Shown here in pieces: positions 34,187 to 42,911 of a DNA stretch of 64,000 nucleotides (position 1 is the first letter of the stretch; every line of letters begins with the position of its first letter). The stretch spans positions 19,089 to 83,088 of the forward strand of contig JAQZBN010000013.1 in the NCBI GenBank assembly GCA_029238935.1, read 5' to 3'. Origin of the DNA: Herbinix sp. GTDB lineage: Bacteria; Bacillota; Clostridia; Lachnospirales; Lachnospiraceae. Position numbers and translations under genes: made by a program. The notes under the pieces are model-generated. The model made no database searches and was not told the DNA's origin. It saw only the letters and a program-made list of their open reading frames with translations.

Positions 34187-35401
34187 ATGAAACAAACCAT
34201 TGACCTAAGTAAAGAATATGGAATTGTGTTAGAAGGCGGTGGAGCCAAAGGCGCTTATCAGATTGGAGTCTGGAAAGCGCTTTTGGAATATGGAGTAAAA
34301 ATCAAAGGTATTGCCGGTGTATCGGTTGGTGCTTTAAATGGAGCCTTAATTTGTATGGGTGATTATGAAAAAGCCGTAGACATCTGGCAGAATATCAGCT
34401 ATTCAAAGATTATGAATGTCGATGACAATGAAATGGATAAATTAATAAGCGGTAAGCTGAAAAGCTTAAGCTTACAGATTGTTCGAAAAGAAAGTAAGAA
34501 ATTCCTCATTCGTGGGGGGTTGGATATCACTCCGCTCAAGGAGTTAATGAAAGACACTATAGATGAGAAAAAGATAAAAGAATCAGAAATAGAATTTATT
34601 ATGGGAACATTTTCTCTGAGTAATATGAAAGAAATAGAGATTTCATCAAAGGAAGCGGAAGAGGGGTATCTTAAGGATTACTTACTGGCCAGTGCTTCCT
34701 TTCCTCTGTTTAAGAACGATAAATTGCTCGGTAAGAAGTATCTGGATGGCGGTATTGTAAACAATGTTCCAATTGATATGTTATTAAACAGAGGGTATAA
34801 AGATATTATAGTAGTTCGAATTTATGGGCCAGGATTAGAAAAGAGAGTTAAGATACCGGAGGATGTAAACATAATTGAAATCTCTCCAAGATGTAACCTC
34901 TGCAATGTTCTGGAGTTTAACAAGAAGAAAGCAGCAAGAAATATAAATTTAGGGTATTATGATGCTAAACGGAACTTGGAGGATCTTGCAGGTTGTTCTT
35001 ATTATATTGATGTGAAATGCTGTGAAAAGGAATATCTAAATCGGCTGACCGTAATAGATGATGATATGATTGTACAACTATTAACCGCATATAAGCAGGA
35101 AATAGGTAGCAGTGAACGTAATCTACGTACTTTACTTGAGAATGTTTATCCTCAGATGGCAGGGGCTTTTCGGTTAGACAAGAATTGGTGTTATCAGGAT
35201 TTATATTATGCACTGTTGGAGTATGCAGCTAAAAAGTTAAAAGTGCCAAGATTTTGTATTTATCAGGAGGAAGAGCTTATTGAAAAAATTGATGGAAAGT
35301 TAGCTCAAAAAGTGGAAGAGCAGATGGAGAATCTCTTTTTGAAACTGGTTCAATCCATAATCAACCATAAACAGAATACAAGCCAAAGCAATCTCTCATA
35401 A
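34187..35401 (+). CDS. patatin-like phospholipase
   Basis: A cytoplasmic serine/aspartate lipid acyl hydrolase of 404 residues. The oxyanion loop 'VLEGGGAKGAYQIGVW', the nucleophile motif 'IAGVSVGALNGAL' (GxSxG) and the catalytic aspartate in 'YLDGGIVNNVPIDML' are all intact. The catalytic domain ends by about 250, and the rest is a helical extension with no clear match. It begins 14 bases after the LtaS-like gene, which suggests a shared role in membrane-lipid turnover. RBS AAGGAGATCC. Confidence 0.92.
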   Translation: MKQTIDLSKEYGIVLEGGGAKGAYQIGVWKALLEYGVKIKGIAGVSVGALNGALICMGDYEKAVDIWQNISYSKIMNVDDNEMDKLISGKLKSLSLQIVRKESKKFLIRGGLDITPLKELMKDTIDEKKIKESEIEFIMGTFSLSNMKEIEISSKEAEEGYLKDYLLASASFPLFKNDKLLGKKYLDGGIVNNVPIDMLLNRGYKDIIVVRIYGPGLEKRVKIPEDVNIIEISPRCNLCNVLEFNKKKAARNINLGYYDAKRNLEDLAGCSYYIDVKCCEKEYLNRLTVIDDDMIVQLLTAYKQEIGSSERNLRTLLENVYPQMAGAFRLDKNWCYQDLYYALLEYAAKKLKVPRFCIYQEEELIEKIDGKLAQKVEEQMENLFLKLVQSIINHKQNTSQSNLS

Positions 35402-35416
35402 ATTAAGTGTTTGGTA

Positions 35417-35445
35417 TTGACATTCCTGAGAAAAAAGAATAATGT
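35417..35445 (+). promoter_or_regulatory. promoter of argF
   Basis: TTGACA (35417-35422), 17 bases, TAATGT (35440-35445). No obvious ARG box or T-box leader is present in the ~60 bases before the ATG. Confidence 0.65.
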
Positions 35446-35506
35446 ATAAATAAACATTTTGAAGTATAAATATTAATACATTGTTTTGATGATTAGGAGG
35501 ATGTAT

Positions 35507-36445
35507 ATGAATTTAAAAGGACGTAGTTTTTTAACTCTAAAGGATTTTTCTCCGGTGGAAATTGAATATTTACTCGATTTATCAGCAGAGCTGAAACAAA
35601 AGAAGAAAAATGGGATCCTAGGTAGCAGCTTAAAGGGAAAAAATATCGCTTTAATATTTGAAAAACCATCGACCAGAACCCGCTGTGCGTTTACCATTGG
35701 TTGCATCGATGAAGGCGGACATCCGGAATATCTGGGTAAAGATGATATCCAATTAGGGCATAAAGAAAGCATAGAGGATACTGCGAGAGTTCTTGGAAGA
35801 ATGTTTGATGGAATTGAATTTCGTGGGTTTAAACAGGAGACGGTAGAGAAATTAGCTAAATACAGCGGTGTTCCCGTATGGAATGGATTGACAGACAGTT
35901 ATCACCCTACTCAGATTCTGGCGGATTTTTTAACTTTGAAGGAGCAGTTTGGAAGATTAAAAGGGCTGAAGCTTGTATATACCGGTGATGGTCGTAACAA
36001 TATGGCAAATAGTCTTATGATCGGCTCCACTAAATTAGGTATTAATTTTACAATATTAGCTCCTAAGAGCCTGTGGCCGGAGGAGACTTTGGTAGAGATC
36101 TGTAAAGGGTATGCTCAAACATCGGGTAGTAAGATTACGATCTCGGACTCTCTAGAAGCAGTGGAAGGTGCTGACGCTGTATATACCGATGTTTGGTGCT
36201 CCATGGGAGAAGAACATCTGGCAGCAGAGCGTATCGAGCAATTAAAGCCCTACCAGGTAAATAAAGAATTAATAGCAAAGACGAAAAAAGCAGAAACTGT
36301 ATTTTTGCATTGCTTACCAGCGGTTAAGGGAAATGAAGTGACCGAAGAGGTCTTTGAACAATTTGCCAACGTAATATTTGATGAAGCAGAAAATAGGATG
36401 CATACGATTAAAGCAGTAATGGTAGCAACCTTAGGAAATTATTAA
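35507..36445 (+). CDS. argF: ornithine carbamoyltransferase
   Basis: Makes citrulline from ornithine and carbamoyl phosphate. Motifs are the carbamoyl-phosphate site '[12 protein letters not shown]', '[14 protein letters not shown]' (HPTQ), '[14 protein letters not shown]', 'DVWCSMGEE' (here WCSMG, for ornithine) and '[14 protein letters not shown]'. The track start adds seven residues. AGGAGG (35495-35500) lies 6 bases before the ATG at 35507 (MNLKGRSF), giving 312 residues. No other arginine gene is adjacent, so it may serve arginine synthesis or a dispersed deiminase pathway. Confidence 0.95.
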   Translation: MNLKGRSFLTLKDFSPVEIEYLLDLSAELKQKKKNGILGSSLKGKNIALIFEKPSTRTRCAFTIGCIDEGGHPEYLGKDDIQLGHKESIEDTARVLGRMFDGIEFRGFKQETVEKLAKYSGVPVWNGLTDSYHPTQILADFLTLKEQFGRLKGLKLVYTGDGRNNMANSLMIGSTKLGINFTILAPKSLWPEETLVEICKGYAQTSGSKITISDSLEAVEGADAVYTDVWCSMGEEHLAAERIEQLKPYQVNKELIAKTKKAETVFLHCLPAVKGNEVTEEVFEQFANVIFDEAENRMHTIKAVMVATLGNY

Positions 36446-36466
36446 TACCAAGGAGTAATATAGTCC

Positions 36467-36751
36467 ATGGATAAACTATATCAATGGTTGATTAGAATCC
36501 GGAACATTTTAAATATAGTTCAAGTGCTTTTAGGAATTGCTTTAGTACTATTGATTTTCTTACTGGTACAAAGTCCGGCGAATCAAAATATTCTGCTGTT
36601 GGCCTTTTGTGTTGGTGGAGCAATGAATATCTTCAATGGAATTAAGACAGTAGAAGATAAAAAACGGAAAAATATGGGCTATTCTTACATTCTGTTTGGT
36701 CTTTGTATGATTATACTGGGTATTGCAATCGTTAAGAGGAATCTGGTATAG
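36467..36751 (+). CDS. small membrane protein of unknown function (94 aa)
   Basis: Three hydrophobic segments (about 14-36, 41-57 and 72-89) separated by a basic loop 'KTVEDKKRKNMGY'. I recognise no family. The RBS AAGGAGTAATATAGTCC is good, and the gene sits 21 bases after argF and 35 bases before the next small gene, so it is probably in one transcript with argF through dusB. Confidence 0.7.
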   Translation: MDKLYQWLIRIRNILNIVQVLLGIALVLLIFLLVQSPANQNILLLAFCVGGAMNIFNGIKTVEDKKRKNMGYSYILFGLCMIILGIAIVKRNLV

Positions 36752-36786
36752 TAGAAAGAAAAAAAGATAGCAGGAGGAGCATGAGA

Positions 36787-37143
36787 ATGTATCAGGATAG
36801 AGTGGTTTTATGTGCCAGTAGTGCTTATGATAAAAAATTTTATATGAATGATGATTTTGACACCTTGCCGGAACAGATTAAAAATGAGCTTAAGATTATG
36901 TGTGTGCTATATACAGAGGATGTAGGAGGTGTACTTACCTTAGAATATGATGAGGATGGTACCCTTCTCTTTTCTGTAAATCCCAAAGAAAATGATTTTA
37001 GCTTTGATGAGATTGGAAGCGTATTAAAAATAAAAGAGTTACAACGAACAAAATCGGAATTGCTGGAAGCCTTAGAGATTTTTTATAGGGTATTCTTCTT
37101 AAATCAAGATCCAGCAGATTTACTTGATGAAGAGGAGGAATAA
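36787..37143 (+). CDS. small conserved-type cytoplasmic protein (possibly DUF6145)
   Basis: About 118 residues, acidic, ending in '[11 protein letters not shown]'. '[58 protein letters not shown]' resembles a family I recall only as a Lachnospiraceae DUF (perhaps DUF6145), and this is not certain. AGGAGG (36772-36777) is 3 bases from the track ATG at 36781 but 9 from the ATG at 36787, so the latter is preferred. The 3' end of the gene contains the RBS (GAGGAGG) for coaX. Confidence 0.68.
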   Translation: MYQDRVVLCASSAYDKKFYMNDDFDTLPEQIKNELKIMCVLYTEDVGGVLTLEYDEDGTLLFSVNPKENDFSFDEIGSVLKIKELQRTKSELLEALEIFYRVFFLNQDPADLLDEEEE

Positions 37144-37144
37144 G

Positions 37145-37924
37145 ATGTTATTAGTAATTGATGTAGGTAATACCAATATAACGCTGGGTGTATTTGAAGG
37201 GGAAGCCTTAAAGGCGAGCTTTCGTATGACAACGCAGGTTCCGAGAACCTCGGATGAATATGGCTTATTACTTTGTGATTTAATAAAGTCTCGGAATATG
37301 AAAGTAGAAGAGATGGAAGCGGTTATCATCGCATCGGTAGTTCCTAAAATCATGCATTCCTTAGCATCTGCAATTGTAAAGTATTTAAAGACAACCCCAT
37401 TGATTGTTGGTGCTGGAACTAAGACCGGTATTAAAGTGTCAGCGATTAACCCCAAAGAAATCGGTGCTGACAGGGTGGTAGATGCAGTGGCAGCATATGA
37501 AATATATGGTGGTCCAGTACTTGTCATTGACTTTGGAACCGCTATCACGTATGATTTAATTACTGCGGATGGAACTTTCCTTGCGGGAGTAACGAGTCCG
37601 GGTCTTCGTATCGCAGCCAACGCGTTATGGAATGATACAGCAAAGCTTCCGGAGATTGAAATTGCAATGCCGGATACAATCTTAGCGAAGGAGACAGTAA
37701 CCAGTATGCAAGCAGGTCTTGTATTTGGATGCATTGGTCAGACGGAGTATATTGTAAAAAGAATGTTAGATGAATCCGGTATCAAACAGTGTAAAGTAAT
37801 TGCAACCGGAGGACTTGGCAAGATTATATCAGATGCAACCGATGTAATAGAAATATACGATCCTGATTTAACCTTAAAGGGATTACGAATCATTGCAGAA
37901 AAGAACAAAGTATTTGGAAAATAG
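37145..37924 (+). CDS. coaX: type III pantothenate kinase
   Basis: First step of coenzyme A synthesis. It has the ASKHA fold with phosphate-1 motif '[18 protein letters not shown]', 'AIIASVVP', '[13 protein letters not shown]', the phosphate-2 motif '[15 protein letters not shown]' and '[14 protein letters not shown]'. Type III enzymes need a monovalent cation and resist CoA feedback. The track start at 37124 overlaps the previous gene. GAGGAGG followed by AATAAG places the start at the ATG at 37145, 1 base after the upstream stop. Length of 259 is usual. dusB follows after 8 bases. Confidence 0.95.
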   Translation: MLLVIDVGNTNITLGVFEGEALKASFRMTTQVPRTSDEYGLLLCDLIKSRNMKVEEMEAVIIASVVPKIMHSLASAIVKYLKTTPLIVGAGTKTGIKVSAINPKEIGADRVVDAVAAYEIYGGPVLVIDFGTAITYDLITADGTFLAGVTSPGLRIAANALWNDTAKLPEIEIAMPDTILAKETVTSMQAGLVFGCIGQTEYIVKRMLDESGIKQCKVIATGGLGKIISDATDVIEIYDPDLTLKGLRIIAEKNKVFGK

Positions 37925-37932
37925 GAGTAACC

Positions 37933-38907
37933 ATGAGTTTTTATATAGGTAACATTAAGATAAATGGGAATTTGATCTTGGGACCAATGGCAGGAGTAAC
38001 TGACCTGCCATTTCGTTTATTATGTAAAGAAAAAGGGGTAGATTTAGTTTATACCGAGATGGTGAGTGCGAAAGGGATACAGTTTCGTAATCAAAATACG
38101 GAAAGCCTTTTAACAGTTGCAGAAGAAGAACGTCCTGCAGCGATTCAGTTATTTGGATCGGACCCAGTTATATTAAGTGAAACAGCAAAAAAGATAGAGA
38201 ATCGGAACTTTGATATACTAGATATTAATATGGGGTGTCCTGTACCTAAGGTAGTCAATAATGGGGAAGGCTCCGCATTGATGAAAAATCCTAAGTTAAT
38301 AGGTGAGATCGTATCAAAGGTAGCAAAAGCGATTAGGAAGCCGGTAACCGTTAAAATTCGTAAAGGGTTTCAAGCGGATTGTATTAATGCAGTGGAAGTT
38401 GCTAAAATAGCAGAAGATAATGGTGCAGCAGCGATTGCCGTCCATGCCAGAACCAGAGAACAATATTATAGTGGTAAAGCTGATTGGGACATTATAAGGC
38501 AGGTAAAAGAGGCAGTAGCAATACCAGTCATAGGCAGTGGGGATATTGTAACTCCGGAAGATGCTAAGCGAATGCTTTGTGAGACAGGCTGTGACGGACT
38601 TATGATAGCAAGAGGAGCGAGAGGTAACCCATGGCTTTTTGAACAAATTAAAAGCTACCTAAACGAAGGTATCTTGCTACCGAGACCGGAATTTGGCCAG
38701 GTTCAAGAAATGATATTACGCCACGCTGCATTAGCCGCAGATTATAAAGGTGAATATACTGGTATCAGGGAAATGCGTAAGCATGTAGCCTGGTATACAA
38801 CTGGATATCCCGGATCTGCAAAGCTACGAAATAGGGTCAATGAGATCGAAACAATGGAGGATCTTAGGCGACTCTTAAAGGAATATCGTGATTATGTTGA
38901 AAATTAA
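37933..38907 (+). CDS. dusB: tRNA-dihydrouridine synthase (DusB type)
   Basis: A flavin enzyme that reduces uridine in tRNA. The TIM barrel shows 'LGPMAGVTDLPFRLLCKEKGVDLVYTEMVSAKG', the catalytic-cysteine motif 'DINMGCPVPKVVNNGEGSALM', 'VTVKIRKGF', 'VHARTREQYYSGKADW' and the FMN-phosphate motif 'GDIVTPEDA...GCDGLMIARGARGNPW'. Length of 324 is normal. A coaX-dusB neighbourhood is common in clostridia. Confidence 0.95.
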   Translation: MSFYIGNIKINGNLILGPMAGVTDLPFRLLCKEKGVDLVYTEMVSAKGIQFRNQNTESLLTVAEEERPAAIQLFGSDPVILSETAKKIENRNFDILDINMGCPVPKVVNNGEGSALMKNPKLIGEIVSKVAKAIRKPVTVKIRKGFQADCINAVEVAKIAEDNGAAAIAVHARTREQYYSGKADWDIIRQVKEAVAIPVIGSGDIVTPEDAKRMLCETGCDGLMIARGARGNPWLFEQIKSYLNEGILLPRPEFGQVQEMILRHAALAADYKGEYTGIREMRKHVAWYTTGYPGSAKLRNRVNEIETMEDLRRLLKEYRDYVEN

Positions 38908-38976
38908 CAAACAAAACGATATAAATGAGAATATCTTATCAATAATAACAAATATAAAGTATATTATTAAAAACAG

Positions 38977-39004
38977 TTGATTTTTTCTATAAAAAAGTAT
39001 AGTA
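38977..39004 (+). promoter_or_regulatory. likely asd promoter
   Basis: TTGATT (38977-38982), 16 bases, TATAGT (38999-39004), about 58 bases before the chosen start. No lysine riboswitch or T-box structure precedes it. Confidence 0.5.
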
Positions 39005-39061
39005 TACATTCTAGAAAGACAAATGTATGCGGTACGAGAACATTGCATGGAGGAATTGGGA

Positions 39062-40144
39062 ATGGATAAGTTAAGAGTTGGTATCCTTGGGGGTACCGGA
39101 ATGGTTGGGCAGCGTTTTATCGCTTTACTGGAGAATCACCCTTGGTTCGAAGTTGTTACAGTAGCCGCAAGCCCAAGAAGTGCTGGTAAAACCTATGAAG
39201 AAGCTGTGGGTAATCGTTGGAAGATGGTTACACCAATGCCGGAAAGCGTTAAGAAGCTGGTTGTTATGGATGTAAATGACATTGAAGCGGTAAGCAGTAC
39301 GGTTGACTTTGTATTCAGTGCCGTTGATATGACAAAGGAAGAAATAAAAGCCATAGAAGAAGCATATGCTAAAACAGAAACACCGGTAGTATCTAATAAC
39401 AGTGCTCATCGTTGGACACCGGATGTACCTATGGTGGTTCCTGAACTAAATCCTGAACATTTTGAAGTAATCGAGACCCAGAAGAAGCGTCTTGGTACAA
39501 CAAAGGGCTTCATAGTGGTGAAACCTAACTGCTCAATACAAAGCTATACTCCAGCACTTCATGCATTGAAGGAATTTGGTCCTAAGGTAGTGGTAGCAAC
39601 CACCTATCAGGCAATATCAGGAGCAGGTAAGAATTTTGCTGATTGGCCGGAGATGTTAGATAATATCATTCCTTATATTGGTGGAGAAGAGGAAAAGAGT
39701 GAAGAAGAGCCGCTTCGTATCTGGGGTAAAGTGGTTGATGGAAAGATCGTGAAAGCAGATGGACCAATCATTACAACCCAGTGTATTCGTGTACCGGTAA
39801 CGGACGGACATACAGCTGCGGTATTTGTAAGCTTTGAGAAAAAGCCTACGAAGGAAGAAATTTTAAAAGCATGGGCTGAGTTTAAAGGACTTCCTCAGGA
39901 ACTCGACTTACCAAGTGCTCCAAAACAGTTTATAAAATATTTTGAAGAAGATAACCGTCCTCAGGCAAAATTAGATAGAGACTACGAGAATGGAATGGGT
40001 GTTACCGTAGGAAGACTACGAGAAGATAAAGTATATGATTATAAGTTTGTGGGATTATCTCATAATACTGTCCGTGGAGCAGCCGGTGGTGGCGTATTGA
40101 CTGCTGAATTGTTAAAAGCACAGGGCTATATTGTAAAAAAATAA
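39062..40144 (+). CDS. asd: aspartate-semialdehyde dehydrogenase
   Basis: Reduces aspartyl phosphate in the pathway to lysine/diaminopimelate, threonine and methionine. The NADP fold 'VGILGGTGMVGQRFIALLENHPWFEVV' opens the protein. The active-site cysteine is C157 in 'VVKPNCSIQSYTPALHAL', with 'TYQAISGAGK' and the substrate residues in 'TQCIRVPVTDGHTAAVFV' following. It is of the archaeal/fungal-like longer class by these motifs. The track start is 13 codons upstream. GGAGGA (39049-39054) lies 7 bases before the ATG at 39062, giving 360 residues. It is monocistronic, ending at a 23-bp hairpin. Confidence 0.95.
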   Translation: MDKLRVGILGGTGMVGQRFIALLENHPWFEVVTVAASPRSAGKTYEEAVGNRWKMVTPMPESVKKLVVMDVNDIEAVSSTVDFVFSAVDMTKEEIKAIEEAYAKTETPVVSNNSAHRWTPDVPMVVPELNPEHFEVIETQKKRLGTTKGFIVVKPNCSIQSYTPALHALKEFGPKVVVATTYQAISGAGKNFADWPEMLDNIIPYIGGEEEKSEEEPLRIWGKVVDGKIVKADGPIITTQCIRVPVTDGHTAAVFVSFEKKPTKEEILKAWAEFKGLPQELDLPSAPKQFIKYFEEDNRPQAKLDRDYENGMGVTVGRLREDKVYDYKFVGLSHNTVRGAAGGGVLTAELLKAQGYIVKK

Positions 40145-40150
40145 AAAGAT

Positions 40151-40209
40151 AAAAGGTGTCAGGCACCCTTACAGAATTCTTACATTTGTAAGGGTGCCTG
40201 ACACCTTTT
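40151..40209. repeat. perfect 23-bp inverted repeat containing GGTGTCAGGCACC
   Basis: AAAAGGTGTCAGGCACCCTTACA (40151-40173) is mirrored exactly by TGTAAGGGTGCCTGACACCTTTT (40187-40209) around 13 bases. It lies between convergent asd and a minus-strand gene, and the outer A and T runs suit a bidirectional terminator. The stem is far longer than a terminator needs, and the GTGTCAGGCACC core looks like a dispersed intergenic repeat unit rather than a plain terminator. Confidence 0.8.
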
Positions 40210-40219
40210 GGTATTCCCT

Positions 40220-40918
40220 CTATTTGAATAAATATCGAATGTATTCAATGGCATTTTCAGAATGTTTGGAGTTAGCAACAATTCCAAGAACATAAGGATC
40301 GGAAGGAGTCGTACTGTTCTGATACAACTTGGTATTGGTTAAATAAACACCGTAAACACCGTTTTCCTTTGTATCTTCCATCTCGGAAGAAAAGAAGCTA
40401 TCCGTTAGATTACTGTAAAGGTCGGTTGGCATCGCATCGGATAGTTCAACGAGATAACCATAATATGCATAGGATTTGAATTCTGATTCTGGTGCAATGA
40501 TAACATCTACCTCTGAGGAAGCAATGTATGTAGTCAAGGCTTGCTTCATGTTCATTGTATAGTCTCCGGTTTGATTGAAAAAGAAGGAAGAATTTAAATA
40601 AACTTCCTGGGTCTCGGGATCTAACTGCAGTACATCCGAAAATTCGGCTTCCACCTGCTCCAATACGTCGTCGGGAAGGGGGTTATTAATCATAGCGGCA
40701 TAAAATACCGTATCAACATTTGGCGTTATGATTGTATGTATTACATAAATCAAAAATGCGATTCCAGCTACAGAAGCAATAAAATGTATTTTATAATATT
40801 CCCATAAGTAAGCTCTTTTTTCTCGAAAAGACATTTCTTTTAATTTTTGCTTCTCTGATTGCTCTATTCTTGGCTGATAGATATCAGCTTCATCATTTAA
40901 TCTTGTTTCCTTGGGCAT
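40220..40918 (-). CDS. single-TM exported protein of unknown function (232 aa)
   Basis: A charged cytoplasmic head ('RIEQSEKQKLKEMSFREKRAYLWEYYKIHF') leads into one membrane helix (about 48-68). About 160 extracellular residues follow, with 'VDVIIAPESEFKSYAYYGYLVELSDAMP', which recalls a periplasmic-binding-type lobe, though no family is claimed. The track starts at a TTG. GAGG lies 7 bases before the ATG at 40918 (MPKETRL), which is preferred. It ends 10 bases from the large inverted repeat and lies about 165 bases after the gene at 41083-42699, which is also a single-TM exported protein. The two may form one unit. Confidence 0.68.
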   Translation of the reverse strand: MPKETRLNDEADIYQPRIEQSEKQKLKEMSFREKRAYLWEYYKIHFIASVAGIAFLIYVIHTIITPNVDTVFYAAMINNPLPDDVLEQVEAEFSDVLQLDPETQEVYLNSSFFFNQTGDYTMNMKQALTTYIASSEVDVIIAPESEFKSYAYYGYLVELSDAMPTDLYSNLTDSFFSSEMEDTKENGVYGVYLTNTKLYQNSTTPSDPYVLGIVANSKHSENAIEYIRYLFK

Positions 40919-41082
40919 GGTCAAACCTCATTTCTATTTCATTCGTGTAAAATAAAATTTGAGTTCTATCAAATTAAAAACAGTTTATCATAGATACTCA
41001 GTGAAAAAAAGAAATTTCTTATAAAATATATCTTAAAAATTAAATAACAGATTTTTATTATCAATACATACGAAAACAAGAT

Positions 41083-42699
41083 CTAGTTAGCATTAAACCA
41101 AGGAAGAAGATCCATAAGTTTTTCTGATCCAAGTTTTTCGGATAGGGTAGTGAAAACCTCTTCTGTATGAATGGCAGCAAGATATTCATCTAGTTCATTC
41201 CATTCATAACTCTGCTCTGTATCAGCCGGTATGGTAAAGGAGTAGTCCTTCAGCTTTTCCAAAGAAGAAGTCAAGGTAATTAGTGATGCATTGCCCATCT
41301 GAAGTTTGAATACAGATTGCTGAAGGTTATTATCATCCATTAGTTCGAATAGAACCTCCGTACCCATAAAGGAGGGAGAGGTGATCCGAATAGAACCTTG
41401 ATAAAAGTCCTGACCTTCTACAACTGTTGAGGCTACATTGTTAAATTGTATATCGAAAGAATAGCCAGATTGCAGCGTAGTAGCGGCGATCGGTGCAATT
41501 ACCAGGTTACCCATACCATCATAGAACCCATTTTTATAAGTAATTGATCCAACAAAATGAATCAGCTTTTTACCCTCTTGATTAGCAACATATACATCGA
41601 GAGCAGCATGGTTAAGATTTCTTGTAATCATATAACCAAAGGTAGAAGGTGTATCCTCTAATAGATCAGAACCAAACCGTTTTACTTCCCTACCGATAAT
41701 ATTACCGCGATGATCAACATTGATTATTATTTGAAGGGCAATATCCTCTGAAGGGGAAGGATATACCGAATCGAGGTATAGGATACTTCGTTCAATTGTA
41801 GAGACATAATCCTCCTTTGTTATGGATAAGCTAGGAAGAAGCTTTAGCAGCAAAGGATCTTTTTTTGCCTCTGTAAGGATTGCTGTAAGGAAATCATATT
41901 GTTCTTTCTCAGAAAAGGAAAGAGTTAACTTTGTAGTTTTGTCAGTCAATTCACCAACGGTTAGAGAATAATTTTTCTCCATCGTTACATTCGATGTTCT
42001 GTTAAGATAAAGATCACGGTAACGAGAAAGGAAGTTTGTAACTTCTTCTGTGGTAGGAGCAGCTTCCAGATGTTCAGTAGGATTATCTAAGCCAAGAACA
42101 GCAGAAGTAATCTTTAAAAAGGAAGGGGAAATTTCAGGGGAACGAAGAAATAGTTCCTCCATCAGGTTAAGGGTGTACATTTCGAGGGAAACCAGAGATT
42201 TTCGATTGATACCGAGGGATAAGGAGGACTTAGTATTGCTTCCGCTCTTTGCTGCAAGGATATCTGCTTGAAACGATTGTAATGATATACCCAGATTAGC
42301 TTCAAACTCCTCTGGATTTACATCGGTATAGGATTTTAATAAAGCTAAGACCGTAGGACGATCGAAGGTAAGTTCGGAGGTTAACTGGTATGCCTGGGGT
42401 TCTTTTCCAGCGAAAAATTTAGAATTATATGCTTCACTAAGTTGATCAATGGATTTCGTCAAGGCCATTTCTTCTACATAACGATAATATTCGGCGGGGG
42501 TTTTCGTTGCCAGAGCGAAGGAATTAGCAAGGGTAGGCGAAAAGCCATAAGCTGTAATCCCAGCGGATAGAATAAGAAATAATATCAAAAACAATAGAAA
42601 ACTTCTTTTATGAGAGTACTTGCTCTTTTTTGAGGTTTTGAACGTAGTGTCAGGTACCTGATGTAAAGATGAGCGCGTAGTTGTTTCGGGGTCTAGCAT
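41083..42699 (-). CDS. large single-TM extracytoplasmic protein of unknown function (538 aa)
   Basis: A Ser/Lys-rich cytoplasmic head of ~32 residues, one strong membrane helix (about 33-52, 'FLLFLILFLILSAGITAYGF'), then ~480 extracellular residues. Family-like stretches are 'KTPAEYYRYVEEMALTKSIDQLSEAYNSKF' and 'IINVDHRGNIIGREVKRFGSD', with beta-rich repeats later ('LQSGYSFDIQFNNVASTVVEGQDFYQGSIRITS'). I do not recognise a named family. There is no catalytic motif and no lipobox. Divergent from GH94 cellobiose phosphorylase across 212 bases. Start ATG with AAGGAGAATCCT before it. Confidence 0.75.
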   Translation of the reverse strand: MLDPETTTRSSLHQVPDTTFKTSKKSKYSHKRSFLLFLILFLILSAGITAYGFSPTLANSFALATKTPAEYYRYVEEMALTKSIDQLSEAYNSKFFAGKEPQAYQLTSELTFDRPTVLALLKSYTDVNPEEFEANLGISLQSFQADILAAKSGSNTKSSLSLGINRKSLVSLEMYTLNLMEELFLRSPEISPSFLKITSAVLGLDNPTEHLEAAPTTEEVTNFLSRYRDLYLNRTSNVTMEKNYSLTVGELTDKTTKLTLSFSEKEQYDFLTAILTEAKKDPLLLKLLPSLSITKEDYVSTIERSILYLDSVYPSPSEDIALQIIINVDHRGNIIGREVKRFGSDLLEDTPSTFGYMITRNLNHAALDVYVANQEGKKLIHFVGSITYKNGFYDGMGNLVIAPIAATTLQSGYSFDIQFNNVASTVVEGQDFYQGSIRITSPSFMGTEVLFELMDDNNLQQSVFKLQMGNASLITLTSSLEKLKDYSFTIPADTEQSYEWNELDEYLAAIHTEEVFTTLSEKLGSEKLMDLLPWFNAN

Positions 42700-42845
42700 A
42701 GGATTCTCCTTCTGATGATGAAAAATTTATGTACTATTTCATACTACTACATTTTATAAGATTAATAAATGGAGAATGCTGTAAGAGAGAAAACATTCGA
42801 TCGTTTATATTGGCTTTATACATGAAAGTGTACTTTAGGCAAAGA

Positions 42846-42874
42846 TTGAAATGGATATAAATGTATATTATAAT
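42846..42874 (+). promoter_or_regulatory. promoter of the cellobiose phosphorylase gene
   Basis: TTGAAA (42846-42851), 17 bases, TATAAT (42869-42874). AAGGAGGAACTAGCT precedes the ATG. No inverted operator or catabolite-control site is evident. Confidence 0.8.
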
Positions 42875-42911
42875 GGATAGGGTATAAATAAGTAATAAGG
42901 AGGAACTAGCT

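Noticed and set aside
38908-39061. Possible lysine riboswitch or T-box before asd
   Set aside because: The ~150 bases are AT-rich with no conserved T-box sequence or multi-stem core, and a promoter sits too close to the start.
42640-42665. GTGTCAGGTACCTG, similar to the core of the 40.15 kb hairpin
   Set aside because: Lies in the coding sequence of the 41083-42699 gene (codons for QVPDTT), does not form the long hairpin, and fits chance similarity.
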